DNA from: Pseudocercospora fijiensis CIRAD86
Lineage: Eukaryota > Ascomycota > Dothideomycetes > Mycosphaerellales > Mycosphaerellaceae
Direction: 5' to 3'
Assembly: GCF_000340215.1 (NCBI RefSeq)
Contig: NW_006921540.1
Coordinates: 304,377-368,376 of the forward strand
Length of the DNA: 64,000 bases
The position numbers and the translations under genes are program-made. The number at the start of each line of letters is the position of its first letter. Positions within the stretch are counted from its first letter, which is position 1. The notes under the pieces were generated by a model. That model saw nothing but the letters and a program-made list of their open reading frames with translations, searched no databases and had not been told where the DNA came from. Below are positions 42,986 to 54,638 of the stretch, piece after piece.

Positions 42986-45295
42986 ACGCTTGATCGATGT
43001 GCCAGTCTCGGGATCACGGAAAGTCCGTCAATCATGTTAGAGATGTGAAGTGGTGGTGGTGATGAGGATGCTGTGATTCTGCCAAGTCTCTGGTCTAGGG
43101 TGGCTTGAAAGGAGATGAAAGTATGGCTGCGACCCAAGAAGCAGATCATAGGGTTTCGGAAGGTAATGTCTAATTCTGGAGGAAATGAGCCAATCGCCTT
43201 GGGAGAAATTCAAGTATGCTATGGGTTTACCATGTCTGTTGAGTCGAGCTGTCCAATGGGGACTCGTCCGGATACACCCTTTCTTCTGAAACTGGGCGCG
43301 GTGGTGGCTGCATTCGCGTCGACAGGCGATAAGCGAGCTCAGAGTTGTCAAATCGGAAGTATAAAGGTCATGCCGGTACTGATGTACAGATGCATGCGTC
43401 GTGCGATATGCATGGGCGCCAGCAAGGTCCATCGGTCCGCAGGAGTGATTGGTGAAAGAAGGCAGAAGAATGCGGGATGCTTGGGCTGCTGAACCTACAG
43501 CAGCTCAGTGGAGTGAAACCCGGTCGAAGCTCGCAGCTCCAGTCCAGTCTGACCCATGTCGACCCGATTCGCATGCATGGGCGGTCAGCTGACTTGGGAG
43601 CGTCTTCATCTACTAGAATTGAGGCTTTTCTTTTCTCTCCGATAAGACGTAGTTTAAAAGGGAAGGCGAGATGCAATTTATCCCGGCTGCCATCTGGTCT
43701 GCGCGAGTGAGGCGGAGGACCAAGTGATCGACGTATTTTGGGCCGTTGTTGGCATCGATGGCGTCGGCAGCCATGGCCCATTATTGGGGGTTTGGGACCT
43801 GCAAGCTGCAGCACAGCTAGCATGGAAGAGCACGAAGAAGTGCAGTAGCTTCCATGCGCCGAAGTCGTTTGTCCTCATTCGGTGAAGAAGAAGAAGAAGA
43901 GAAGCATGCATGTTGTCGGACATGCCTACCTCGACCGCGTGCGCAGCGGCCAGAGAGGCCACGTATATCGCAGCGTGAGCATGTTTGTTCATCAGCAACT
44001 CGGGTTGTTATGATGAGTCGGGGATGTTGGGACTGCGAAGGAGCGTGGTTGGAATGGGGCGGGAGGATGCAAGGCAAGGCAGTACCAAACGAGCAACGCA
44101 TGAACATCAGGAATCCTCCATGGTAGTGTCGTAGGCAGAGGCACAGGCAGAATCGGCTCGCCTCGCCTCGGACAATATAGGGAGGATGGCACAAATTCGA
44201 TGGTTTGAGCACGAAAGGGAGATGATGACTAACTTAGGCCTAGACAAGTGTTTCCTGCGCGCCCTGTGCTTTCATGTGATGGTGATTGGAGATGAATATT
44301 GGGAGTGGAGCTTTAGAAGGGCACTAGAAGCGAGGTTCGCTAGGTATTCTACCATACTACATATTATCTCCTGCATGCTCTGCGTCTACCACGGCGCTAT
44401 CATCGGACATCGGGATGGTAAGCAGTATAACTCCGTAGCAAGAGAGATGTTGCAATACGGATTGGAACATGATGATGGCATGGGAGGCGCGAGCAGAGCA
44501 GACTCCGCAGAGAGAGCAGAGACTCCAGAGGACCAGATGGCAGAGAGCGTGGGCAGACAAGGAAGGCAGTTCTACGAGAGTTTTAAAGGGCCAAAGCTAC
44601 TGTAGACCCAGTGGCCTGCCGCCGCCGCAGTGATTTTGCATTCCGCTAGCAGTGCTAACTTATACCTGTGCCTGCGGGCCTGTGCCTGTCCTGCCCTGCG
44701 CCTGCGCCTGCGCCTGCGCCTGCTGCCAACACAACAATTCTATCGTACAGCCAGATCGGACGTGATCACCTCCCGTTTCCCAGGACCGTGTGCACGTTGG
44801 CTTTGCGTTCTTGCTGTGCGTGCTGGAGCCATCTGCTGCCCGTCCGGAGATCGTCACAAACAGCTTCCCAGCGCCCGTGGCCGTGGACGTCTGCACGGCC
44901 CAGTCTGCGAACGCTCCCGCCCTCGCCCTGTCCTGCCCTGCCCTGCCCTGCCCTGACCGCCGACACGCTGCATCCGTGCGACCTCCTACCCACCCTCAGC
45001 CATCAACATATTTGCCGGAGCCAGACCACCTCGCTGCCACCGTCAGTGCCATTGCCATTGCCATTGCCATTGCCATTGCCATTGCCTTGCCACTGCCACT
45101 GCCACTGCCATTGTCGCCGCCGCCGCTGCAGGAGGACACGGCCATTGCTGTCGCCACACGCGTGCACCGCACCGCACCGCACCGCGCAACATCTTGTTCT
45201 ATATTCTATAGCCCCCGACGCCGCCGCCACTCGACTCGCGTTCCCACGACTCAAGCTCAGGCTCCCGTTCCACCCCTTTGCCCTCCTCCGCAATA
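42986..45295. other. Long region upstream of RAS gene with simple repeats
   Basis: 2.3 kb without a supported gene. A 139-codon frame from an ATG at 44186 to 44605 is open but unlike anything I know and was not called. The last 650 bp hold several short tandem repeats in the probable RAS leader: CCTGCG units (about 44692-44725), CCTGC units (about 44928-44955), GCCATT/GCCACT units (about 45047-45112) and CACCG units (about 45170-45185). Confidence 0.5.
45047..45112. repeat. GCCATT / GCCACT hexamer repeat upstream of RAS gene
   Basis: About seven GCCATT units followed by GCCACT units. They lie within 250 bp of the RAS start and are probably transcribed in its leader. No coding role seen. Confidence 0.7.
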
Positions 45296-46253
45296 ATGGC
45301 CTCCAAAGTGAGCTTCACCCTCAGTCCCTGCACCTCCTGTACAACAACCACGCACTGCCGAAACAACAATCGCAAGCTTCGCAAGCTAACCCAACATGTC
45401 TTCACAGTTCCTGCGGGAATACAAGCTGGTCGTCGTCGGCGGTGGTGGTGTGGGAAAGTCCTGCATAACCATCCAGCTCATCCAGTCTCACTTCGTCGAC
45501 GAGTACGATCCCACCATCGAAGGTACGCACCCCTATATCCCAATAATGCCGCGCTGCACCGCGCACTACATGTGCAAACCTAAACGCACAGAACTAATGT
45601 CGCACCTGCCGTACAGACTCTTATCGCAAGCAATGCGTCATCGACGATGAGGTCGCCTTATTAGACGTGCTCGACACCGCCGGCCAGGAAGAATACTCGG
45701 CCATGCGCGAACAGTACATGCGCACAGGAGAGGGCTTTCTGTTGGTCTACAGCATAACATCACGGCAAAGCTTTGAGGAGATCGTCACATTCCAGCAGCA
45801 AATATTGAGAGTCAAGGACAAGGACTACTTTCCCATAATCGTCGTGGGTAACAAATGCGATCTGGAGCACGAGCGACAAGTGAGCACAGAAGGTGGGTCT
45901 CCTGATATATATCTTCTTTTTCCGCGCTACACGTGCTGCCCACGCGCCTGCTTGGCCACGTTCGCCCACGATCGCGACGCATCAACCTTGGACAGGCGCT
46001 GACATAGATTCGCATTGTAGAGGGCAGACAGCTCGCTCGATCATTCGGCTGCAAATTCATCGAGACCTCGGCCAAGTCCCGCATCAATGTCGACAACGCC
46101 TTCTACGACATCGTGCGCGAAATCAGGAAATATAACAAGGACATGTCAGGATATCCTGGTGGCGGAAGCTCGGGCAGCAGACCCAAGGACGAGATGGGCA
46201 TTGAAGGTGAAGAGCAGGACGCGGGTTGCTGTGCGAAGTGTACAGTAATGTAA
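45296..46253 (+). CDS. ras1: RAS small GTPase (RasA/Ras1 type)
   Basis: Four exons: 45296-45307, 45408-45522, 45617-45892 and 46021-46253, 211 aa. The first exon encodes only M-A-S-K and joins to [10 protein letters not shown], the known start of fungal RasA proteins; the ATG at 45395 lies inside intron 1 and was rejected. The P-loop is G-G-G-G-V-G-K-S, the effector region Y-D-P-T-I-E-D-S-Y-R-K, switch [14 protein letters not shown], base-binding N-K-C-D and E-T-S-A-K. The C-terminus ends G-C-C-A-K-C-T-V-M, a CaaX box with nearby cysteines for lipid attachment, so it acts at membranes. In fungi it controls growth, polarity and cAMP/MAPK signalling. A long leader with simple repeats precedes it. 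Confidence 0.95.
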
Positions 46254-47342
46254 GTACGGCACCGCGAACCGGACCACGAAACGCAATAGCAAGCGCCGCG
46301 ACGACCGTTTCATTGGTGAGAACAGAAGGCGTGGAGGCGAGAGGCCAGAGGCGGAGGCGGAAGGAGTCAAAAGATGCGCTTGTCGCCACCACTAGTACCA
46401 TTGCATTGGGTACATTCGCATGGCGACTCCAGAACGAAAGCGAGGGCAAGTCATGGCCACTACAGAGGCAGGCAGGAAGTGGCCGCACCTACATCATCAA
46501 CAACAACGACAAAGAGGGGCGAAAACTTTTCTTTCGCGCTACCAGGCAAGAAGAGCGGAAGGAGATAAGGTATCCGCTAACTACAAAAACTCTTATGCAT
46601 TTATTTATATCCCTTAACACATGCATGAGATTTTCGAGACACGGAGAGAGAGGAAGAAAAATTGAAAGAGAGATGAGAAAGAACAAATACACGACCTCAT
46701 CCTCCTTCTCCGACATTATGGGGCGCCGGCGCATCAGAGGCGTAGTGAGAGAGCTAAGGGCGACAATGAACTTGTTCTTTTCACCTCTTATTTCATTTCA
46801 TGTGTATTGCCCTCCTTGTTCGATTTTTCTTCGTTGCCAGGTCGTTTTTTATCTCGCGCGCAGCAGAACATGGCAATCGACGTCTCCCGGCCATGTGAGT
46901 GATCTTTTAGAGTGGTTTCAGTTTTGGCATTTGAAGATTGGAAGGCAGCTCTGTTGCATTGATTGATTGATTCGAAACGTATTTTTCTCGCATATATGTC
47001 TACCGGAGTTTCAGGTTATGCCCGAATCTCGATTCGATCGAACGGCAGGCGCTGTGTATCGTCATGATTTATGATAGAAGTGCTGTTGATATCTCTTGGC
47101 GTTCATATGTGTGATGGAAACACGAGTCTACGATCACATCTACCAACTTGCAAGTATGGCTGAAAGTCTGAAAAACTGTATGTATGTATCATCGTAACAC
47201 ATGATGACTCTGCCACTCTACCCTATCCTCCCCTCCTCCTCTCACTATGTATATACCCACCGAACCTCATCATCTATCCACCTTACGAACCCCCCTCTCC
47301 CCTCTCCTCTCCTCTCCCATCTCTTCATCTTTCCCCTCCTCC
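46254..47342. other. 3' region between convergent RAS and GMF genes
   Basis: Probably the 3' untranslated regions of both. A 246-codon frame (46226-46966) overlaps the RAS end out of frame and has no family likeness. 47245-47342 is C/T-rich. Confidence 0.5.
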
Positions 47343-48019
47343 CTAATCCTCCCCACCCTTCAAAATCCCCTCAATCCCCTCCAACTCCTCCGCACTCTCA
47401 ACCTCCAAAATCCTCCCAGCTTCCGCAGCATTCTTCATCAACTCCTTCGCTCCAGCATACAACATGCGCATTTCACTCGATGTCGTGGCCGGCAGGTAGT
47501 TGATCATGATGTAGGGGACGGAGAGGCGGCCGGAGGACTAAACGCAACGTTAGTAATAAGGAAGGGAAGGGGAAGGGGAAGGGAGACGAACGAGTGTGAG
47601 TGGGTAACTTAAGAGGATGTATCGTGGCGTGTTATCGGGTAGTTCGTCCTGGAGGTGGTGAATTTTCGTGTAAATTTCCGCGCCAGCTTCGGGTTTTATT
47701 TCTAAGGATTTTTTGTCGATTTGGTCTTTTCTTTGGGGGATTTTTCTTTGTTAGGTTTTTTTCTCTCTTGTCTCTCTGTGGGAGGGGAAGGGGGAGGAGG
47801 AGGAGGTTTTTTTTTGGAGCGCTTACATATTATTGCTTGGGGATCTTTTGATCGCGATGTTCCGAGGCGGAATTTTCGTAGGGCGTCTTTGGTTTCTTGG
47901 GAGAAGGTGTAGAGGCGGGATTCGGAGGACTGCGTGGGTAGGGTTGGCTTGTTAGAGAGGTGCGTGTTCATGTGGTTGGAAGTGGGAATGGTTCATGCGA
48001 TGCAGATGCAGCTTACCAT
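47343..48019 (-). CDS. Glia maturation factor / Aim7 family, ADF-H domain actin regulator
   Basis: Four exons: 48017-48019 (ATG only), 47827-47929, 47592-47725 and 47343-47537, 144 aa, the normal GMF length. It reads M, then S-S-E-S-R-L-Y-T-F-S-Q-E-T-K-D-A-L-R-K-F-R-L-G-T-S-R; I-D-K-K-S-L-E-I-K-P; D-E-L-P-D-N-T-P-R-Y-I-L-L-S-Y-P-L-T-L; then G-R-L-S-V-P-Y, L-Y-A-G-A-K-E-L-M and V-E-S-A-E-E-L. GMF binds Arp2/3 complex, removes branches from actin networks and blocks new branching. The last intron (54 nt) has a perfect TTACTAAC branch site. The donor directly after the ATG is GTAAGC. Intron 2 is rich in A and C. The last exon shifts from C-rich to G-rich. Confidence 0.92.
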
Positions 48020-48225
48020 CGTGTTCGTGCGTGAGGTGAGGTGAGGTGTGGTATGGGGCTGGGATGTGCTGTGTTGTTGAATGATGTGTGTGATGTGGTG
48101 AGGCCCTGGTCGATCTGCAAAGCTCTGGCCCCGCCCCGACTCGGCTTCTTGTGAATGTCGACATTGACCAAGCATCAATGAGGTAACAACAGCAATTCTC
48201 CCTTTACTCCTGGCAGTACCTTCTA
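48020..48225. promoter_or_regulatory. Shared upstream region of GMF and molybdopterin-domain gene (divergent)
   Basis: 206 bp between two divergent start codons; both promoters must lie here. No specific site identified. Confidence 0.45.
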
Positions 48226-49299
48226 ATGTTCTCTCGCATCAATCAACTCACTCGTCACCTCTCACGCCCATTGCCCAATTACCTCCACAACAGCGCAGCA
48301 CGACGCTCAGCGATGACGTCAATATCCAGCATGGCAGCAGAACGCAGCAAGAGACAAATACACACGGCGGGATGTATAATTATCGGTGACGAAGTGCTCG
48401 GTGGAAAGGTTAGCGAGAATCCCCCCAAGCCTTACATCGTCTCCAGCATTCACAGCAATGCTAAAACCACTCCAACTAAACCAGAAGTGATATGACAGAC
48501 CGTAGACACCAACTCCGCCTGGTTCGCCAAATACTGTTTCTCTCTCGGCATCGCCCTCAAACGCGTCGAAGTCATCGCCGACGACGAATCCGAAATCATC
48601 GAAGCCACTCGTCGAATGTCATCAGAATACGATCTCGTCGTAACATCCGGTGGGATCGGGCCTACCCACGATGACATAACCTACCAATCCATCGCCAAAG
48701 CCTTCGACCTCCCTCTCACCCTCCACGACGCCGCGTACGAACGCATGAAAAGACTAAGCAAACCCCACGCCTCGCAGAAAGATTTCAGCTGGGACGTAGA
48801 TTCCCCCGCGCGAAGGGCGAAATTGAGAATGATCCAATTACCCTACGACAAGAATCTGGCCGACGAAGACCAGGTGATTTTCGTGGCGGAAGACCTTTGG
48901 GTCCCGATCAGTGTGGTGAATGGGAATATACACATTTTGCCAGGGATTCCGAAATTGTTTGAGAAGATGTTGACGGGGTTGAAAGCGAGGATATTACCGA
49001 GATTGGTGGATCCTGAGGGGAAGGGGGTTTATAGGATTTTGTTTTCGACTCCGTTGGCGGAGAGTGAGGTGGCGGAGTTTTTGACGGAGTTGCAGAGGAA
49101 GGTTGATGAGAAGGGAGTGAAGGTGGGGAGTTATCCGAGATGGGGGAAGCCGAGGAATACTGTGACGCTGGTGGGTAAGGATAAGGTGTATATGGATTCG
49201 CTTGTGCCTGAGGTGGAGAAGGGTGTGAAGGGGAGACGGGTTGAGAATGAGGAGGATGATGATGATGATGATGATGGTGGAAGTGATAAGGATACATGA
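48226..49299 (+). CDS. Molybdopterin-binding (MoCF/CinA-like) domain protein
   Basis: Two exons: 48226-48408 and 48499-49299, 327 aa. After the join it reads T-A-G-C-I-I-I-G-D-E-V-L-G-G-K-T-V-D-T-N-S, then S-G-G-I-G-P-T-H-D-D-I-T, the two signature blocks of MoaB/Mog/CinA-type domains. Later come R-M-I-Q-L-P, L-P-G-I-P and I-L-P-R-L. A lone domain of this type is common in fungi and resembles the N-terminal domain of eukaryotic FAD synthase; a role in FAD or nucleotide metabolism is inferred, not shown. The first 35 residues are Arg/Ser-rich without acids, like a mitochondrial presequence; internal Met30 or Met36 would give a form without it. The end is an Asp-run acidic tail. C-rich first half, G-rich second half. 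Confidence 0.85.
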
Positions 49300-49698
49300 G
49301 CTGCATAGTGTGTCTCTGTCGATACCAGCAATACAGCCTTTGGCTTGGTTCTGGAGAATCTGCGGCAATGAACAAATGCCTAGATCGTTATCGCTAAGCA
49401 ATATGCGCGCTCTGTTCGAGACTAGACTACTGTCGACGACGTGCCGGCCACTGCTTGAACTATGTGGCGGAGTTGCACATCGCGGTGGATTCCTCGAATG
49501 CTGATCAGGCAGTGCAAGGACGGTCCGAAGCAGATTTCTAGGACTGAGAACCTGCACATCAGGACGAGCAAGCTTCGACCAGGAAAAGACCATGTTTTTC
49601 CGATATCAAGGTACGTGCTGTATTCTGTCTCGCGATTATCAGCGGAAAATCGACCTATTCATCTTGACTCCCTCTGGCCCTTCCACGTACACAGGAAT
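49300..49698. other. Intergenic between convergent genes
   Basis: 3' sides of the molybdopterin-domain gene and of the rhodopsin-like pseudogene. No gene seen. Confidence 0.5.
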
Positions 49699-51263
49699 TT
49701 AATTCCCTGCAGGGCCGGCTTTCTCATAATAGACCTCAACTTCGGTCGTCTGCTGAATTGTCGCTCTCGCACGCTCCTTGCCCTCTTCCTCATCATCCAA
49801 TGATCTCCTCCTCACTGCTTCAGCTGCACTGACCGGGTCATATTGAATTGTGGTGATTGTTCGCCCGTCGTCTGGTCGCAGGACATCCAACCAGTCATCG
49901 TAATCACTCGGAGGTCGGCTTCTATGGCTGGTTGAGGACGCTATATACGTTTTTCCGCTCTGATCCCGACTGTGTATCGATGGTCGCAGTACGTGTGGCC
50001 TCCTGGGCGGCAGCGAGGTCCTGAATTTGGAGAGACTGCTAGAGGATGATGACTTCCATAGACTAGACTTGGCGGACGGAGATCGACGAGACTGATGATG
50101 ATTGTGATATGCGGAAGGTGGAGTCGAGACGATATCTCGTGGCGTAAAGGTCTGTCTGCGATTCCATGACAGTGGCATGAGTCTTATACTAACATGTTTC
50201 TTCTTCTGCTGCTGCTGCTGCTGCTGGAAGGCAGGTGTTGATGAATTCTTGGCAAATGTCGACCGTCTGTCCTACGAGTACGGCGCCGGCCTTTCAGGTG
50301 TGATTTTTCGAGGCTCGTGAGGATTCCTAAATATTCCTGCTTCCAAGACGATGAAGAGTGGCTTTGCGCAAGGAAGCGTCGCTAGGATGATGCTGAGGTG
50401 CATCGTAACTTGCGAAAGGATGTTGACATTTACTCGACTGAGCGTAATGTCTTTGGCATGCAAGGCATAGTATAGATATTTCATGCGAACTAACATTGGC
50501 GGTAGGATTCTGGAGAGTCGTCAGTCAACCACACTGCACGTTTACCGGGAGAACCTACAGCAGTCGCTGCACGAAAGCAATGAGGATGCAGATCTTTGGC
50601 CTACGTGACATCTGCACATTCCACACGACTTGCTAAGCCGTTGTCACGTTGCTGATCTCCAGTAGTGCGTTGACGATTGAGATTCCCATCCAGATGTTTA
50701 GTCGACTGAGACACTTCGCTGGAGGGTTGAAGTACCATGGCCGAGGCAGCTTACACTGGAAGACCAAGAAGCATAGCGATACGAATGCCCACACACCGAT
50801 GGCACCAGCTATGGAGTAGCCTAGGACGAGATGGTGCCGAGCCCACGCGATTCGGCAGATGAGTAGCGAGATTGAGAGCGTAGCACAGGCCATGGCAGCG
50901 ATGTAGAACTGGTTGCCAATCCAGAAGAGGATGAATAATAGGTCGAGTTGCTCGGTCGAAAGGTTGTCTTGTGTATGTCCAAGGCCCTCGTGGACGGCGG
51001 CAAGAGTAACGCACGACTGCGTCACGCCAAAGATCTGGAAGTATTAGTTGGCAACAAGGTAGCATCACCAATCAATCGCTCGTGACGGGACACATCAAGC
51101 GTACTGTCGCAATTCCGCACGCAGTGTCGTCCCATCCGAGCGGTCCGTTGACTTTCAGGCGGAGGAACATGCGGATCAGAAATGTCAAGATCGACTAGAT
51201 CAGTCCAACCATAGACACCACAACGATGGAGGAAGCGCCGCTAGGAAGGTCGAAGGCCGCCAT
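49699..51263 (-). pseudogene. Rhodopsin-like fungal integral membrane protein gene with three in-frame TAG codons
   Basis: Three exons join in perfect phase: 51105-51263, 50559-51034 and 49699-50509, 482 codons. Features of the fungal rhodopsin-domain (PTH11-neighbour) family are clear: first span then R-M-F-L-R-L-K-V-N-G-P-L-G-W-D-D; G-L-G-H-T near a span; F-I-L-F-W-I-G-N-Q-F-Y-I; C-L-S-R-L-N-I-W; V-W-N-V-Q-M-S-R-R-P-K-I; then S-Q-V-T-M-H-L-S-I-I-L-A-T-L-P-C-A-K-P-L; and a Ser-rich cytosolic tail with a Gln run, ending T-T-E-V-E-V-Y-Y-E. TAG codons at 51195-51197 (span 1), 50633-50635 (before a Gln) and 50272-50274 (start of tail) interrupt it. All could come from CAG or TGG by one transition. 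No intron of normal length removes the first two; a 52-nt candidate over the third breaks the frame. Confidence 0.8.
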
Positions 51264-51548
51264 CGAGGTCGGAGCGGAGAATGAGTGGAAGATGGTCGAA
51301 CGAGATGCAGGAACACTACATGTACTGAAGCCTGAAGGCCGGGAGACATCTGTCGAGCATGCGCTGCCATGTAATCTCTCTGGGTGTCCGGACAGGAAAG
51401 CACAAGCACGATATGGATGGCATCAACCTCCTTTCGCAGCAGGCACATTCGGCGAGTGTCACCGGAACAATCCCGTCACAACATTGGCCCAACCATCATT
51501 CAGCTCTCGCAATCGCTATCGCAATATACCTACTCGCCGCTCCGTGCT
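51264..51548. promoter_or_regulatory. Upstream region between pseudogene and permease (divergent)
   Basis: 285 bp between two divergent starts. The permease frame is open from 51384 but the first ATG in good position is 51549. Confidence 0.4.
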
Positions 51549-53255
51549 ATGCAATCTCAGCCTGAGCCTGAACCGCCGCTCCTCAAACCGCACTTGGCTC
51601 AAAACGATGAGATTCCTCCACCATCACGCGCTGACAGCAATCCCACCACTCCTTCATCCTCAGAGGAGCCCGCACATCCACACAGACGCTTAGCAAGGGC
51701 GCTTTCAAATGACTTCCGAAAGAAGGATCCCGTCGACCGCAAGAAACAAATGCAAAGGAACTTTCGACTGATCTCGACCTTGGCCTTCACCGCGCTCGTG
51801 ACGGGCACGTGGGAAGTCCTGCTATCAGCCAGCTCCATGTCCCTCATCAATGGAGGCACTGCGGGGTTGTTCTGGTCTATGATCTGGTGCTACACCGGAC
51901 AGCTCTTCATCGTCCTCTCTCTGGCTGAAATGAGCTCCATGGTTCCTGTGGCTGGCGGTCCTTATCAGTGGGTCGCAGAATTCGCCAGCGCCAAATATCG
52001 CCGGCTACTGTCCTACTGTGCCGGAACATTGTGCTCCGTCGGATGGCAGGCAAGGTTCACAGCCATGTGTTACATGTCAGCAAGAGTCATCCTGACTCTT
52101 TGCTGGGTCACCGATCCTAACTTCGAATCCAAGCAGTGGCAACGGAGTCTTCTAACAATCGGGGTCGCCATCTCTGTATCTTCATTCAACGCCTTCGCCG
52201 CTGGCCATCTGTCTCTTGCCGAGGGTCTCTTCGCCATTTGTCATGTCTATGCTTTCATACCGATCATCATCATCCTTTGGACTCTGGCAAACAAGACAAC
52301 GGCATCCGAGGTCTTTACTCAATTCACCGACAATGGCGGAGGGTGGCCATCGCTCGCAACATCTGTACTGGTAGGACAACTTCCTGCAATGTTCATCGTC
52401 TCAGGCAGCGAGGCTGTGGTCCACATTGCTGACGAGGTCGAAGAGCCGGAGTCAATCTTGCCGCGCTGCATTTTTTGGAGCTTCTTAGGGAACATGCCAC
52501 CGGCCTTGATGTTGCTGATGGCATACTTGTTCAGCATGGGCGACCTTCGACTTGGCATCGATGTCAAACATCCTTTCTTCATCGTCTTCAAGGGCGCTAC
52601 CGATTCGGAAGAAGCTACACTCGGCTTCACCATCCTGGTTCTTTCGATGCTGATCATGAACTCGGTCAGCACAATGGTGGCCACGTCGAGACACCTGTTG
52701 GCATTTGGGTAGGCCATGATGTGCCGCTTGAAGTATGAAAGGTCTTGCTAAGCGTTCTGCAGTCGGGATCAAGCACTGTTTTTTTCACCCTGGATCAGCA
52801 AAGTCGACCCAAGGCTCAAAGTACCGCTGAATGCCATCTACCTGACCGTCCTCTTCACGATCGTCGTCTCTTTCGTCACTATCACTGCATCAGCTGCATT
52901 CAGCACAATCATTGGCCTGGCGACATCGGCATTAATGTCGAGCTACCTCCTGTCGATTGGTAGCCTCACGCTGAAGCGCCTTCGTGGCGAACAGCTGCCG
53001 AATGCATCGTGGTCGTTGGGAAAAGCTGGACTTAGCATCAACTGTCTGGCTTTAGTTTACGCTGCTTGGGCGTTGTTCTGGTCCTTCTGGCCCGAATACT
53101 ACCACGTCGACAGAGCCAACTTCAATTACAATAGCGTGCTATTCCTGGCATGGATCGCGTTTACGTTGGTTTTGTTTGTTTTGAGGCAGCGAAGGATGCA
53201 GCTGCGTCCAACAATGGAAATTTTCCCGAGATGGACGCCGAGATCCACGAGGTAG
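51549..53255 (+). CDS. Amino acid/choline-type permease (APC superfamily)
   Basis: Two exons: 51549-52708 and 52763-53255, 550 aa; the 54-nt intron joins L-L-A-F-G to R-D-Q-A-L-F-F-S. The N-terminus is cytosolic and Pro/Ser-rich. Membrane spans begin at L-I-S-T-L-A-F-T-A-L-V-T-G-T-W-E, followed by G-L-F-W-S-M-I-W, and then the signature L-A-E-M-S-S-M-V-P-V-A-G-G-P-Y-Q-W-V of fungal GABA/choline/amino-acid permeases (Hnm1/Uga4-like). S-G-S-E-A-V-V-H-I-A-D-E-V is typical too (family form A-x-x-H-M-x-E-E-V). About twelve spans in all. It would import an amino acid, GABA or choline; which one cannot be told. The C-terminus is short and basic. Confidence 0.9.
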
Positions 53256-54601
53256 GGTTTCTTTGGGATACCTATATACGAGATTCAATGGCTTTTGCAT
53301 ACGGCACTGAAAGATTAGGGCGCCGCTTTCTGGTTTGGGATTTTGTGATGTCGGATGTTTTGAGTTGAGTTCGCTGGATGATGTGAGAGATGTCATATAT
53401 TTGTTCATGGACCAAGCGGGTGATGGCAGCATGGCCAGATCGTGACTGTCTACGTTTTCCCAGGATGGATGGTATATTGCATTGTGAAAGGTAGCATCCT
53501 TTACACAAGCTTGGACGCCACATCTGGTAGCCAAGGACATACATACTTGATATTGCTAAGCCATGCCGGAGCTACTGTACGACCGAAAGTACAGTAAAAC
53601 GATCGGTTGACCTCGGTATATGGAGCATCCGGCTTGGAAGGAAGCGAAAGGTTCGGCTTACCGAGGGAGGGTTGGAAAATTTCAACAAGGCTGTGGCTAC
53701 CGGAAGTCTCACAGTCTCAGCAACCAGATTGTGGCTCTTGTTCCAATCACAGATCCGAGAGTTTATTTTGGGACACATTCCTCGAATGAAGGTTCGCTGG
53801 TTGTAAGACACATGTTCTGCCGGGAAGTGGAGCAGAAACATGTGAAAGGCAAAGGCAGGGCAGAATGGCAAGGGACGGACAGAAGCGCAGCGGTCCCGTT
53901 CGTTAGAACAAGCATTTTCTGTGGCACTCGTCTCCTCATCCCTGCAGGCGGCGTTGTGTTCTGAAAGGCAACGCGTATGGTGTGGCTTGGGCGAGCGAGG
54001 ATATAGTGCGTGCGGAAGAAATTCTCTCTCTGGCGACGGCGACGGTTCCAGGCTGCTGCCGTGCCCTCCCTACCGCAGGCCATTACGAGCAAGCAGGCAG
54101 AGTTTTCGTGGTCTTTGCAACGCGAGATGAGGTGCAGTTCTACGGCAGCGGGTGCTTATCGGGAGTATTCTACCAGATCGCCGTTGACGGGAAGCAGCAG
54201 ACAAAGGACAATCCTCTGCGACGTTCGGAGGTATGCCAAACGTTCTGTTCACGGATTGCCGCTTGTAGCGATCCCTGAACAAAGATAAATCCGAGAATGT
54301 ACCGGGGTGGATTTCTTCAGCAGCTGTGCTTGGCTGACGGCGTGGGGGCACATGCGGAATACTGGAGCGTGGCTTAGGTAAGACCGCAGACACTGACGAT
54401 GCCCCATTTCTTGCTGTCCGATGAGTATGAGCCTGAGCCTGAGCCTGAGCCTGCCAGCCACTCCCGTTATCGACACTACCACTACTAACCTGAATGCTGG
54501 GAGCTGTCATCGTCGTCGTCATCGCGTAGTCCGATTCGGCGTGGAGCTCTATCAAGCTTTGTATGAGCAGCCAGCGAGACAGTCATTCTTCCTCCATCCT
54601 C

Positions 54602-54638
<37 letters not shown>

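Noticed and set aside
44186..44605. 139-codon open frame as a gene
   Set aside because: No family likeness, no supporting splice or conservation signs; kept only as a note in the intergenic entry.
45396..45522. RAS gene starting at the ATG near 45395 (M-S-S-Q-F-L-R-E)
   Set aside because: That ATG lies in intron 1; the upstream exon M-A-S-K joined to F-L-R-E matches the fungal RasA start and phase.
46226..46966. 246-codon open frame after RAS
   Set aside because: Overlaps the RAS end out of frame and codes low-complexity basic sequence; probably 3' untranslated region.
50224..50275. Intron removing the third TAG of the rhodopsin-like gene
   Set aside because: Donor GTAGGA and acceptor CCAG exist, but 52 nt shifts the frame away from the family-typical tail; unspliced reading keeps the frame.
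49699..51263. TAG recoded as Gln or Trp in this organism
   Set aside because: Other genes here (RPN1, GMF, SDR, AT-hook, permease) end normally on TAG.
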